Shown: in pieces, positions 38,752 to 49,315 of the stretch
Position numbering within the stretch: the first letter of the stretch is position 1
Layout: the number at the start of each line of letters is the position of its first letter
Assembly (NCBI GenBank): GCA_963788975.1
Contig: CAWBIJ010000001.1
Coordinates: 232,275 to 296,274, forward strand
Length of the DNA: 64,000 nt
Source of the DNA: VRUE01 sp963788975
GTDB lineage: Bacteria > Actinomycetota > Thermoleophilia > Solirubrobacterales > 70-9
Reading direction: 5' to 3'
Notes under the pieces: model-generated
Seen by the model: the letters and a program-made list of their open reading frames with translations, nothing else
Database searches by the model: none
What the model was told of the DNA's origin: nothing
Made by a program: the position numbers and the translations under genes

Positions 38752-40104
38752 ATGCCAGAGCAACCCACCAGTGCCGCTGACGTCGCTCAGATCGTCAAGG
38801 AACACGACGTCCGCTTCATCCGGCTCTGGTTCACTGACGTGCTCGGCCAGCTGAAGAGCTTCTCGATCAACTCGGCCGAGCTCGAGGACGCCTTCGAGGG
38901 CGGCATGGGCTTCGACGGCTCCTCGATCACCGGCTTCAACCCGATCGAGGAGTCGGACATGATCGCGATGCCCGATCCCTCGACCTTTGCCCTCGTCCCC
39001 TGGCGCCCCGAGGAAGAGAACGCGGTCGGCCGCATGTTCTGCGACATCCAGGTCCCCGGCGGCGAGGCCTACGAGGGGGACCCGCGCTGGATCCTCCGCC
39101 GCGCGCTGAAACGGGCCGAGGAGCTCGGCTTCGACGCCTACAACGTCGGGCCCGAGCTGGAGTACTTCTACTTCCGCTCGGCCAAACCCGAGGACGGCGT
39201 TCCCGAGGTGCTCGACGAGGGCGGCTACTTCGACCTGACCACGCTCGACGCCGGCTCCGATGTGCGCCGCGAGACCGTCCTCGCCCTGGAGAAGATGGGC
39301 ATCCACGTCGAGTACACCCATCACGAGGTCGGCCCCTCCCAGCACGAGGTCGACATGCGCTACAAGAGCGCGCTGGAGATGGCCGATGACTGCATGACCT
39401 ACCGCATCGTCGTCAAGGAGTACGCGATGAAGTACGGCTGGCACGCGACCTTCATGCCGAAGCCGCTGTTCGGCGAGAACGGCTCCGGGATGCATGTCCA
39501 CCAGTCGCTGACCAAGGACGGCAAAAACGCCTTCTTTGACCCCGACGACCAGTTCTTCCTCTCCGCAACCGCAAAGGCCTTCATCGCCGGCCAGCTTAAG
39601 CACGCGCGTGAGATCTCGCCCCTCTTCGCCCAGTGGGTCAACTCCTACAAGCGCCTCGTCCCCGGCTACGAGGCGCCGGTCTACCTCGCCTGGTCGCGCC
39701 GCAACCGCTCGGCGCTGATCCGGGTGCCGCTCTACCACCCTGGCAAGGAGGGAGCGACGCGGGCCGAGCTGCGCTGCCCCGACCCGGCCTGCAATCCCTA
39801 CCTCTGCTTCGCCGGCATGCTGCAGGCGGGGCTGGAAGGGATCGAGAAGGGCTACGAGCTGCCCGAGCCGATGGAGCAGAACCTCTACCACCTCTCGACC
39901 GAGGAGCGGACCCAGCAGGGGATCGAGCAGCTGCCGGCGACGCTGGGCGAGGCGATCGAGGTCGCCGCCGAGTCGGAGCTGGTGCTGCGCACGCTCGGCG
40001 AGCACACCTTCCGCCGCTTCGTCGAGATCAAGCGGCAGGAGTGGGACGAGTACCGCGTCCAGGTGACGCCGTACGAGATCGAGAACTTCCTGCCTGTCCT
40101 ATAG
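38752..40104 (+). CDS. glnA: Glutamine synthetase type I (I-alpha form)
   Basis: Makes glutamine from glutamate, ammonia and ATP as a dodecamer. FEGGMGFDGSSITGF holds the beta-grasp signature; GPELEYFYF, HHEVGPSQHEVDMRY and GSGMHVHQSL are metal/glutamate sites; VYLAWSRRNRSALIRVP binds ATP; NPYLCFAGMLQAGLEGI is late catalytic core. At 450 aa it lacks the ~25-residue insert of the I-beta class. The segment NLYHLSTEERTQQGIEQLP replaces the adenylylation loop NLYDLP, so covalent control is unlikely. ATG 38752 with AAGGAGG six bases upstream. Upstream repeats suggest control by a response regulator. Confidence 0.95.
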   Translation: MPEQPTSAADVAQIVKEHDVRFIRLWFTDVLGQLKSFSINSAELEDAFEGGMGFDGSSITGFNPIEESDMIAMPDPSTFALVPWRPEEENAVGRMFCDIQVPGGEAYEGDPRWILRRALKRAEELGFDAYNVGPELEYFYFRSAKPEDGVPEVLDEGGYFDLTTLDAGSDVRRETVLALEKMGIHVEYTHHEVGPSQHEVDMRYKSALEMADDCMTYRIVVKEYAMKYGWHATFMPKPLFGENGSGMHVHQSLTKDGKNAFFDPDDQFFLSATAKAFIAGQLKHAREISPLFAQWVNSYKRLVPGYEAPVYLAWSRRNRSALIRVPLYHPGKEGATRAELRCPDPACNPYLCFAGMLQAGLEGIEKGYELPEPMEQNLYHLSTEERTQQGIEQLPATLGEAIEVAAESELVLRTLGEHTFRRFVEIKRQEWDEYRVQVTPYEIENFLPVL

Positions 40105-40214
40105 CGCCTCCGACCCGCGGGTCCTGTCGCGGCAGGGACCCACCACCCCTTCCGGTAGCTAAAGCTTCCTCAGGGGTGGTTCCCCCTACCGCGCCACCCG
40201 CGGGAGGAAGCGCT
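40103..40214. terminator. Nested inverted repeat filling the glnA / MMPL convergent gap
   Basis: Outer arms 40103-40122 and 40196-40214 pair as AGCG/CGCT, CCTCC/GGAGG and CCCGCGGGT/ACCCGCGGG with small bulges. Inside, ACCACCCCT (40142-40150) pairs with AGGGGTGGT (40172-40180). Both genes' stop codons lie in the outer arms. No T-tract. Confidence 0.65.
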
Positions 40215-42726
40215 AGCGGCCGACTGGTTCCCGCTCACTAGCGGGGCCGGGAGCGCCGGTCTCGTCCTTGGGCCTTGAGAGGGATGAGGGCCACCAGAAC
40301 TTGTCGCCCATGGTGAGGGCGATCGAGGGGACGAGGACGCTGCGGACGAGGAAGGTGTCGAGGAGGACGCCGAAGGCGACGACGAAGCCGATCTCGGTGA
40401 GGAAGGTGAGGGGGAGGACGGCGAGCACCGAGAAGGTGCCGGCGAGGACGATGCCGGCGCTGGTGATGACGCCGCCGGTCACGGCCAGGGCGCGGAGGAT
40501 GCCCTGTTCGGAGCCGTGCTTGATCGTTTCCTCGCGGGCGCGGGCGATCAGGAAGATGTTGTAGTCGACCCCTAGCGCGACCAGGAAGACGAAGGCGAAG
40601 AGCGGCAGCGACGGGTCCGAGCCGGGGAAGCCGAAGATCACGTCGAAGACGAAGTAGCCGACGCCGAGGGCGGCGAGGAAGCTGAGGATGACGGTCCCGA
40701 TCAGGACCAGCGGCGCCGCCACCGCGCGCAGCAGGGCGATCAGGATCAGCAGGACGACGAGGAGGATGATCGGCGGGATCACGATCGAGTCCCACCCGGC
40801 CGCGTCGCGGACGTCGAATTCGATTGCCGTCGGGCCGCCGACCAGGGCGCTCGGCGCTGCGTCCTGCGCCGCTTCGCGGATCGGTTCGATCGTGTCGAAG
40901 GCCTCGGTCGAGTAGGGATCGGGCTCCAGGGTGGCCTGGACGAGCACTCCGGACGCTCCTTCGGCGACCGGCTGCGAGACTGACTCGACGCCGTTCACGC
41001 CCGCGACCGCTTTGCGTACCGCCTCCACTTCGCCGGGTTCGTCGACGACGACGTCGGTGAGCGCGGTCGCTCCCGATGGGAAGCTCTTGCTGAGCAGGTT
41101 CTGGCCTTCGACCGATTCGACTTCGGTGCGGTAGGCGTCTTCGCTGGTCAGGTCGGTCGAGAAGAAGGCGAAGCCGGCGCAGAGGACCAAGAGGACGGCG
41201 ACCGAGCCGCCCATGACGCGCTTGGGCGAGAGGGCCACGCGGTCGCCGACCCGTTTCCAGAACCCGTGCGTCGCGTCGACCGCGTGCTCGAGCCGGTGGC
41301 GCCGCACCTCGTAGGGCGTGAAGACGGCGCGGTCGAGCGGGCCGACGATCAGCGAGGGTATGCGGCGGCCGCTGAGCCGCCGCAGGACCCAGTTGAGCAG
41401 GACCAGCGGCAGCGTGATCAGGACCAGCGCGCAGGCGAGGAAGACCCGGGCGAAGGCGCCGAATCCCGAGCCCTCGACGATCGCACGCTGGGCGCGCTCG
41501 GAGACCTGGTCGGCGCTCGGCGCCGTCTCCGGCGTGTGCGGGACGAAGGGCCAGAAGGCACGGCGGCCGAAGATCGTCAGCAGCGCTGGCAGCAGGGTCA
41601 GCATCGAGAGCGCCGCGCAGGCGATCCCGATCGCCGCGATCGGCCCCAGCCCGGCGGTGCCGTTGACCTTTGCGATCAGGAGGCAGAGCAGGGCGGCGAT
41701 CACCGTCGCCGCCGAGGCGAAGATCGCCGGCCCGGCCGAGGCCAGCGCCGTGCGCATTGCCTCGTGCTTGTCGACCGTGTGGTGCAGCTCCTCTCGATAA
41801 CGGGAGACGAGCAGCAGCGCGTAGTCGGTGCCGGCGCCGAGCACCAGCACCGACATGATCGAGCTCGACTGGCCGTTGATCGTCACCCCGAGCTCCGAGA
41901 CTCCGTACCCGATCGAGCGTGAGAGGGTCTCGGCGAAGATCACCGCGATCAGCGGGATGAAGAAGAACATCGGCGAGCGGTAGATGACGATCAGCAGGAA
42001 GATCACGAGGCTGAGCGCGGCCAGCAGCAGGGTGGCGTCGAGGCTTTCGAAGACTTCGATCGCGTCGGCGGAGAAGCCGGCGCCGCCGGTGATCTTCACC
42101 TCGAGGCCGCCGCCCGGGTCCGAGATCGCGTCGCGCCAGTCCTCGACCGGATCGAGGATCCGGTCGCCCTCACCTTCGGCCTTGATGTAGGAGGTGATGA
42201 TCGCCGCCTTGCCGTCTTTGGAGCAGACCGGGCCGACGAAGGGCGCGTAGTCGGCCGACTGGCCGGGGATCGTCGAGGTCGAGGTGGCACACTCGGCGGT
42301 TTGGCCGGTGGGCTGCGCCTGCTGCAGGGCACCGCTGGTGCCGGGCGCTTTGCCGCCCGCGGCCGCGGTGGCGCCGTCGGCGATGACGCCGGGGAAGGGC
42401 TTCGCGGTCATCGCTTCGACGTCTTCGACGATCTTGCGGCGGTCGGCAGCGGTCAGGCCGGCCTCGCGCCGGTAGATGATCACCGCCGGGGCGAGTTCCC
42501 CGTTCTGCAGGGTTTCGGTCTTGTCGAGGGCATGCGTCGACTCGGCGTCGCCGGGCAGGTAGGAGGTCGCCTCGTTGCTTTCGGCGTCTTCGAACCTGGT
42601 CGGCAGTTCGGCGGGTCCGGCCGCGACGAAGATCGCCAGGAACCAGATCGCGAAGACGATCCACTTTGTTCGGCGACCGGCGGGGAAGGTGAAGAGGGAG
42701 CCGCGCACTGCCGCGCATCCTTGCAA
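40213..42726 (-). CDS. MMPL/RND family transporter
   Basis: 837 aa with the two-fold RND layout: TM1 at residues ~24-41 (WIVFAIWFLAIFVAAGPAEL), a periplasmic porter loop to ~225, then TM2-6, a cytoplasmic spacer, TM7 (~500) with a second loop, and TM8-12. GAGTDYALLLVSRYREE and LGVDYNIFLIARAREE are the paired Asp-Tyr proton-relay motifs of TM4 and TM10. MMPL proteins export lipids or drugs using the proton gradient. The annotated N-terminus (MQGCAAVRGSL) may be a few codons long. Convergent with glnA and 15 bases downstream of the DUF255 gene. Confidence 0.92.
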   Translation of the reverse strand: MQGCAAVRGSLFTFPAGRRTKWIVFAIWFLAIFVAAGPAELPTRFEDAESNEATSYLPGDAESTHALDKTETLQNGELAPAVIIYRREAGLTAADRRKIVEDVEAMTAKPFPGVIADGATAAAGGKAPGTSGALQQAQPTGQTAECATSTSTIPGQSADYAPFVGPVCSKDGKAAIITSYIKAEGEGDRILDPVEDWRDAISDPGGGLEVKITGGAGFSADAIEVFESLDATLLLAALSLVIFLLIVIYRSPMFFFIPLIAVIFAETLSRSIGYGVSELGVTINGQSSSIMSVLVLGAGTDYALLLVSRYREELHHTVDKHEAMRTALASAGPAIFASAATVIAALLCLLIAKVNGTAGLGPIAAIGIACAALSMLTLLPALLTIFGRRAFWPFVPHTPETAPSADQVSERAQRAIVEGSGFGAFARVFLACALVLITLPLVLLNWVLRRLSGRRIPSLIVGPLDRAVFTPYEVRRHRLEHAVDATHGFWKRVGDRVALSPKRVMGGSVAVLLVLCAGFAFFSTDLTSEDAYRTEVESVEGQNLLSKSFPSGATALTDVVVDEPGEVEAVRKAVAGVNGVESVSQPVAEGASGVLVQATLEPDPYSTEAFDTIEPIREAAQDAAPSALVGGPTAIEFDVRDAAGWDSIVIPPIILLVVLLILIALLRAVAAPLVLIGTVILSFLAALGVGYFVFDVIFGFPGSDPSLPLFAFVFLVALGVDYNIFLIARAREETIKHGSEQGILRALAVTGGVITSAGIVLAGTFSVLAVLPLTFLTEIGFVVAFGVLLDTFLVRSVLVPSIALTMGDKFWWPSSLSRPKDETGAPGPASEREPVGR

Positions 42727-42741
42727 ATGCGGCGCCTCGGT

Positions 42742-44709
<1,968 letters not shown>

Positions 44710-44830
44710 TAAGCCCAGGCTACCCGTGTGGCCCAATCGCTCACTAATGAGGAGCGGGGGTCGCCGAATAATGGGGCAACCCGTGCAAAGGGCGCTCCGA
44801 TGCGGTCTGGAAAGGTTAACTTCAAGCAGA

Positions 44831-46246
44831 GTGACTTACGAAAAGCTTCTTGCTCAAAGCGATCCGGCGATCGAGGTGGTGCTCGCCAAGCTCGATCCGG
44901 AGGACCGGGAGATCGTGCGCAGCGCTCTCGCCAAGGCCGAGAAGACCGAGGCCGAACTGCGCTACATCGCCGACCACGACTCGCTCACCGGCCTGCTCGA
45001 CCGGCGCCGTTTCCGTGCCGAACTGGACCAGTTCGTCTCCTTCAGCGCCCGCTACGGCGGCCAGGGCGCGGTGATGATCATCGACATCGACGGGCTCAAG
45101 GCGGTCAACGACTCGCTCGGCCATCACGCCGGCGACAACCTGATCCGCCGGATCGCCTCGATCCTGCGCGAGCGGGTGCGGACCACCGACATTGTCGCCC
45201 GCCTCTCTGGCGACGAGTTCGCGGTGCTGGTGCCGCAGACCGACACCGATGGCGCCCTCCAGCTCGGCGAGGACCTGCGCGCCCAGGTCGCCGAGAGCGC
45301 GGCGCCGCTGCCCGATGCCGAGAACGCGACGATCAGCGTCGGGATCACGATGTTCGGCGGCGAGCGGGACGTCGGCGCCGAGGCGGTCCTGGTCGCCGCC
45401 GACCAGGCGATGTACCGGGCCAAGGAGGAAGGGCGCAACCAGATCGCGCTCTTCCAGGACCCCGGCGAGCCGCGGCGCGCCCAGGACCGGGTCAAGCAGA
45501 CCACCGCGGCGAGGATCCGCGAAGCGCTGACCCACGACCGGCTCAGCCTCCACACCCAGCCGATCCGCAGCCTCGCCTCGGGCGGGATCGAGCGCTACGA
45601 GTTGCTGCTGCGGATGACCGGCGACAACGGCGAGCTGCTTCCCGCCGCCTCCTTCATCGGCGCCGCCGAGCGCTCGGGGATGGTTCAGGAGCTCGACCGC
45701 TGGGTCGTCGCCCGCGCCCTCGAGCTGTTGGCCGAGCGTGAGCGCGCCGGCGAGCCGGTCTCGCTGCACGTCAACCTCTCGGGCGCCTCGCTCACCGACG
45801 TCTCGGTGATCGAGTTCATCGAGCGCCGTCTCGACGAAGGCGACGCCGATCCCTCCCGCTGCACCTTCGAGATCACCGAGACAGCACGGGTCGGCGACTA
45901 CCAGGCGGCGGCCGGGTTCGCCGACCGGCTGACCGAATTCGGCTGCCAGGTGGCGATCGACGACTACGGCGCCGGCTTCGGCTCCTTCCACTACCTCAAA
46001 TCGATCCCCTTCGATGTGATCAAGATCGACGGCGCCTTCATCCGCGACATGCCGCGCAACGACGCCGACCAGCTCACGGTGCAGGCGATCGTCCAGATCG
46101 CCCGCGGCCTCGGCAAGACGACGATCGCCGAGTACGTTCAGGACGACGCCACAACCCAGATGCTGCGCGAGTACGGCGTCGACATGGCCCAGGGCTTCCA
46201 CCTCGGCAAGCCGGTCGCCATCGACGAGGCGCTGGCCGCGGCTTAG
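44831..46246 (+). CDS. GGDEF-EAL bifunctional c-di-GMP protein
   Basis: 471 aa from GTG 44831; ATG 44747 and 44771 are in frame but would add an unconserved Arg-rich stretch. A short N-helix leads to GGDEF (residues ~45-205): DHDSLTGLLDRRRFRAEL, IDIDGLKAVNDSLGHHAGDN, and LSGDEFAV (SGDEF, a permitted variant). EAL domain (~215-471): RYELLLRM (ELL instead of EAL), HVNLSGASL, EITETARV, AIDDYGAGFGSFHYLK and VIKIDGAFI; metal-binding residues look mostly kept. No sensor or membrane part. Which activity dominates cannot be decided by reading. Convergent with the aminotransferase gene. Confidence 0.9.
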   Translation: MTYEKLLAQSDPAIEVVLAKLDPEDREIVRSALAKAEKTEAELRYIADHDSLTGLLDRRRFRAELDQFVSFSARYGGQGAVMIIDIDGLKAVNDSLGHHAGDNLIRRIASILRERVRTTDIVARLSGDEFAVLVPQTDTDGALQLGEDLRAQVAESAAPLPDAENATISVGITMFGGERDVGAEAVLVAADQAMYRAKEEGRNQIALFQDPGEPRRAQDRVKQTTAARIREALTHDRLSLHTQPIRSLASGGIERYELLLRMTGDNGELLPAASFIGAAERSGMVQELDRWVVARALELLAERERAGEPVSLHVNLSGASLTDVSVIEFIERRLDEGDADPSRCTFEITETARVGDYQAAAGFADRLTEFGCQVAIDDYGAGFGSFHYLKSIPFDVIKIDGAFIRDMPRNDADQLTVQAIVQIARGLGKTTIAEYVQDDATTQMLREYGVDMAQGFHLGKPVAIDEALAAA

Positions 46247-46262
46247 CGGCAGCGACGCGCTT

Positions 46263-47627
46263 TCAGCTCTGCGCGAGGTCGCGCGCGAAGGCCTCGAAGG
46301 CGTCGAGGTAGCGCTGCAGGTCCTCGTCTGAATGGGCGATCGAGAGGGTCCACTCCTCCTCGACGCCCGGGGTCATGAAGATGCCGTGGTTCATGTGGTA
46401 GAGCCAGGCCAGGGTCGAGAGCTCTTCGTCGACCTTGCTCAGGTAGTCGCGGTACTCGTACATCCGCTCCGGTGAGAAGACCACGCAGCCCTTGGCCCCG
46501 AGGCCGTCGGTGTAGGCGGGGAGCTCGTATGAGTCGATGATCTGCTGGCAACCGTCGAGCAGGCGCCGGTTGGTGGCTTCGAAGCGCTCGTAGACGTCGT
46601 CGGTCAGCACCTTAGTCAGGGTCGCCTCGGCGGCCGCCATCACCAGTGGGTTGCCGTTGAAGGTGCCGTACTGCTTGACGGTGCCGTCGGCGACGATCGC
46701 CGCCAGCTCCTCGCTCATCCCGATCGCCCCGCCGGGATAGCCGCCGCAGCTCGCCTTGGCCAGGGTGATCATGTCGGGAGTGACGCCGAAGCGCTGGGTG
46801 GCGCCACCGGCGGAGATCGTGCACCCGGTCTTCACCTCGTCGAAGATCAGCTTGACGCCGTGCTGTGCGGTGAGCTCGCGGACTCGCTCGAGGTAGCCCT
46901 CGCGCGGCGGGATGATGTTGATGTTCATCATCGCCGGCTCCATGATCAGCCCGGCGACCTGCTCGCCGATTTTCTCCAGCACGCTCGCGAGGGCATCGGC
47001 GTCGTTGAAGGGAACGGCCCGGGTCAGCTCGGTCAGCGCTCGTGGGGTGCCGGCGCCGTAGGGGACGCTGACCGGGTCGTCTCGCTCGCCGAGCGCCTCC
47101 AGTGGCGGGTAGACGGAAACCATTACCGAGTCGTGGTGGCCGTGGTAGGAGCCCTCGATCTTAAGGATCGTGTCGCGGCCGGTGGCGCCGCGGGCGAGGT
47201 GGACGGCGTCCATCGTCGCCTCGGTGCCGGAGTTATTGAAGCGCCACTGCGGCAGCCCGAAGCGGCGCGCCAGCTCCTCGGCGACGGCGATCGAGCCGTC
47301 GGTTGGGGCGGCGAAGTGGGTGCCTTCGTCGATCCGCGCCTTGACCGCGGCGCCGACGGTGGGGTTGGCGTGGCCGATGCACATCACGCCGAAGCCGTTG
47401 TGGAAGTCGACGTACTCGTTTCCGTCGACGTCCCAGACCCGGCTGCCCTTGCCGCGCTCGATGTAGGTCGGCCAGGGGTCGTTCTCCTGGAAGGAAGAGG
47501 GGACGCCGTTCGGCATCGTCTTGACGGCGCGCTCGAAGGTCTTCGCCGACTGCCCGGTGCGGTTGCGGAGCTGCTCCTGCTGGGCCTCGGTCAGCGCCGC
47601 GACGCGCTTGCGGTCGATCTGCTCCAC
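46263..47627 (-). CDS. Class III aminotransferase / glutamate-1-semialdehyde aminomutase-like
   Basis: 454 aa from GTG 47627. PLP enzyme of fold type I: VWDVDGNEYVDFHNGFGVMC, FNNSGTEATMDAVHLARGAT (phosphate-binding SGTEA), KIEGSYHGHHDSVMVSV, LIFDEVKTGC (PLP Asp), and TLAKASCGGYPGGAIG with the Schiff-base Lys. The overall look is GSA-aminomutase-like, but heme genes are absent nearby and other residues diverge, so the substrate (a beta- or gamma-amino acid, perhaps) is open. Upstream lie two palindromes and an acyl-CoA ligase gene. Confidence 0.87.
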   Translation of the reverse strand: MEQIDRKRVAALTEAQQEQLRNRTGQSAKTFERAVKTMPNGVPSSFQENDPWPTYIERGKGSRVWDVDGNEYVDFHNGFGVMCIGHANPTVGAAVKARIDEGTHFAAPTDGSIAVAEELARRFGLPQWRFNNSGTEATMDAVHLARGATGRDTILKIEGSYHGHHDSVMVSVYPPLEALGERDDPVSVPYGAGTPRALTELTRAVPFNDADALASVLEKIGEQVAGLIMEPAMMNINIIPPREGYLERVRELTAQHGVKLIFDEVKTGCTISAGGATQRFGVTPDMITLAKASCGGYPGGAIGMSEELAAIVADGTVKQYGTFNGNPLVMAAAEATLTKVLTDDVYERFEATNRRLLDGCQQIIDSYELPAYTDGLGAKGCVVFSPERMYEYRDYLSKVDEELSTLAWLYHMNHGIFMTPGVEEEWTLSIAHSDEDLQRYLDAFEAFARDLAQS

Positions 47628-47667
47628 GACTGCAAGCGTAGATGGTCGCTTTGCTGCTCCGGTGGAG

Positions 47668-47713
47668 AAGGAGCCTGTCCGCGACATTCGACTGGATATA
47701 CGACAGGCTCCTT
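47668..47713. repeat. 12-bp inverted repeat upstream of the aminotransferase
   Basis: AAGGAGCCTGTC (47668-47679) and GACAGGCTCCTT (47702-47713) are exact inverted repeats around 22 nt. The hairpin would sit in the leader of the minus-strand aminotransferase gene, 40-86 bases before its start. No T-run. Attenuator, terminator of the ligase gene, or operator. Confidence 0.55.
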
Positions 47714-47732
47714 TCGCTGACCGCCGCATGCT

Positions 47733-47746
47733 CAGCTTCGAAGCTG
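47733..47746. promoter_or_regulatory. Perfect 14-bp palindrome
   Basis: CAGCTTCGAAGCTG at 47733-47746 has no loop, so it is more like a dimeric-regulator site than an RNA hairpin. It lies between the acyl-CoA ligase stop and the aminotransferase start. Confidence 0.45.
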
Positions 47747-47778
47747 ATGTGCGTTGAGGCATCTCCGCGCTGCGACAT

Positions 47779-49227
47779 CTAGCTCTCCCGCAGCTCGGCG
47801 CGCCTGATCTTGCCGCTGTTCGTCTTCGGCAGCTCGGCAGCGAACTCGACGATGCGCGGGTACTTGTAGGGGGCGGTCTGGGCCTTGACGTGCTCCTGCA
47901 GCTCGCGGGCGAGCTCGTCGGAGGGCTCTCGGTTCGCATCGAGGACGACTATCGCCCGCACCACGGCGCCGCGCTCGGGGTCGGGGGCGGCGACTGCGGC
48001 CGCCTCGGCGACGGCGGGGTGGGAGACCAGCGCCGACTCGACCTCGAAGGGGCCGATCCGGTAGCCGGAGGAGAGGATCAGATCGTCGCCGCGGCCCTCG
48101 AACCAGAGGAAGCCGTCCTGGTCCTCGCGCACCCTGTCGCCGGTTGACCACCACTCGCCCTCGAAGCGCTCGCCGTCGAGGTAGTGAGAGAAGAAGGTGG
48201 GGGAGGTGGAGGCGCGCAGTTGCAGCTCGCCGTCGACGACACGGGTCTCGATCCCCGGCAGGGGACGGCCCATCGAGCCATCGTGGGTGGGATCGTCCTC
48301 GTCCGGGCGCATACCGCAGACGGCCCCGGTCTCGGTCTGGCCGTAGCCGTCGCCGATCGCGAGGCCGAAGCGCTCGCGGAAGCGCTGGATCACCTCGGGC
48401 TCGATTGGCTCGCCGGCGGAGACCAGGCGGCGCAGCGAGGGGACCGGGGCCAGCTCGGAGCGGGCGGCGAGCATCCGGTACTCGGTCGGCGCCTGGCAGA
48501 GCACGTTGACGCCGAGCTCGGCGCACATCTGCAGCCGGGTGGCCGGGTTGAAGCGGCCGTCGTGGAGGACGGCAACGGCGCCGCCGAGCCAAGGGGCGAC
48601 GAAAGCGTTGCGGGTCGACTTCGACCAGCCCGGTGCCGCCGTGCACCAGGCGATCTCGTCCTCGCGGGCGCCGAACCAGTGCCTCGCCTGGAGCTCCTGT
48701 CCGAGCAGGTAGCGCTGTGGGTAGACCACTCCGCGCGGCTCGCCAGTGGTTCCAGAGGTGAAGACGATCGCCGCCGGATCCTCCGGGTCGAGCTGCTCAA
48801 CCTCGGCCGGGGTCTCCTGCGGCAGGTCCTCGTCGAAGACCCGCGCCAGCTCCTCCGTGTCCATATAAGGGATGCCGTCGGGCAGCTCGCCCAGGTAGCG
48901 GGTCTCGCCGACCGCCAGCTTCGGACTGGCAGCGCCCGCCCGCAGCTCGAGGTCCTTGCGGCGCAGCTGCGGGTTACAGGGGAGTGCCACCGCGCCCATC
49001 CGCCAGCAGGCGAGCATCGTTAGCACCCACTCGACCCGGCTGCCGACCAGGGTCATCACCACGTCGCCGCGCTCGACACCGCGCGCGGCGAAGGCGCCGG
49101 AGAGCCCGGCCGACCGCGCGAACAGCTCGCCGAAGTGGTGGACCCGGCGCCCGCCCCCGGCGCCGACCTCGATCAGCGCCGGCCGCGCCGCCGGGAAGCG
49201 CTCGACCACGTCTTCGATGAAGTTCAC
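47779..49227 (-). CDS. AMP-dependent acyl-CoA synthetase (medium-chain type)
   Basis: 482 aa ANL ligase, shorter than usual (the N-domain is trimmed). FTSGTTGEPRGVVYP (P-loop), AAPGWSKSTRNAFVAPW, IGDGYGQTETGAVCG (A5), STGDRVREDQDGFLWFEGRG (A7), DLILSSGYRIGPFEVES (A8) and LPKTNSGKIRRAELRE with the catalytic Lys. The GWSKS segment and IGPFEVES are typical of acetyl/medium-chain acyl-CoA synthetases. Substrate not known. Confidence 0.88.
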   Translation of the reverse strand: MNFIEDVVERFPAARPALIEVGAGGGRRVHHFGELFARSAGLSGAFAARGVERGDVVMTLVGSRVEWVLTMLACWRMGAVALPCNPQLRRKDLELRAGAASPKLAVGETRYLGELPDGIPYMDTEELARVFDEDLPQETPAEVEQLDPEDPAAIVFTSGTTGEPRGVVYPQRYLLGQELQARHWFGAREDEIAWCTAAPGWSKSTRNAFVAPWLGGAVAVLHDGRFNPATRLQMCAELGVNVLCQAPTEYRMLAARSELAPVPSLRRLVSAGEPIEPEVIQRFRERFGLAIGDGYGQTETGAVCGMRPDEDDPTHDGSMGRPLPGIETRVVDGELQLRASTSPTFFSHYLDGERFEGEWWSTGDRVREDQDGFLWFEGRGDDLILSSGYRIGPFEVESALVSHPAVAEAAAVAAPDPERGAVVRAIVVLDANREPSDELARELQEHVKAQTAPYKYPRIVEFAAELPKTNSGKIRRAELRES

Positions 49228-49265
49228 GCGCGGCAGTTTGCCTCACGCGAGAGTGATGGGCGAGT

Positions 49266-49308
49266 CAGTTCGCTGCTTATGGCGGTGAGCGCCACAAACA
49301 GCGAACTG
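49266..49308. terminator. Nested hairpin after the second MMPL gene
   Basis: CAGTTCGCTG (49266-49275) pairs exactly with CAGCGAACTG (49299-49308). Inside, TGGCG (49280-49284) pairs with CGCCA (49290-49294). It begins eight bases after the MMPL stop (minus strand), before the ligase start. No T-tract. Confidence 0.6.
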
Positions 49309-49315
49309 GCCGCTG

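Noticed and set aside
46263..47939. Aminotransferase extended to 47939
   Set aside because: The first ~100 residues overlap the ligase gene in another frame and are Ser/Arg-rich; GTG 47627 gives the homologous start.
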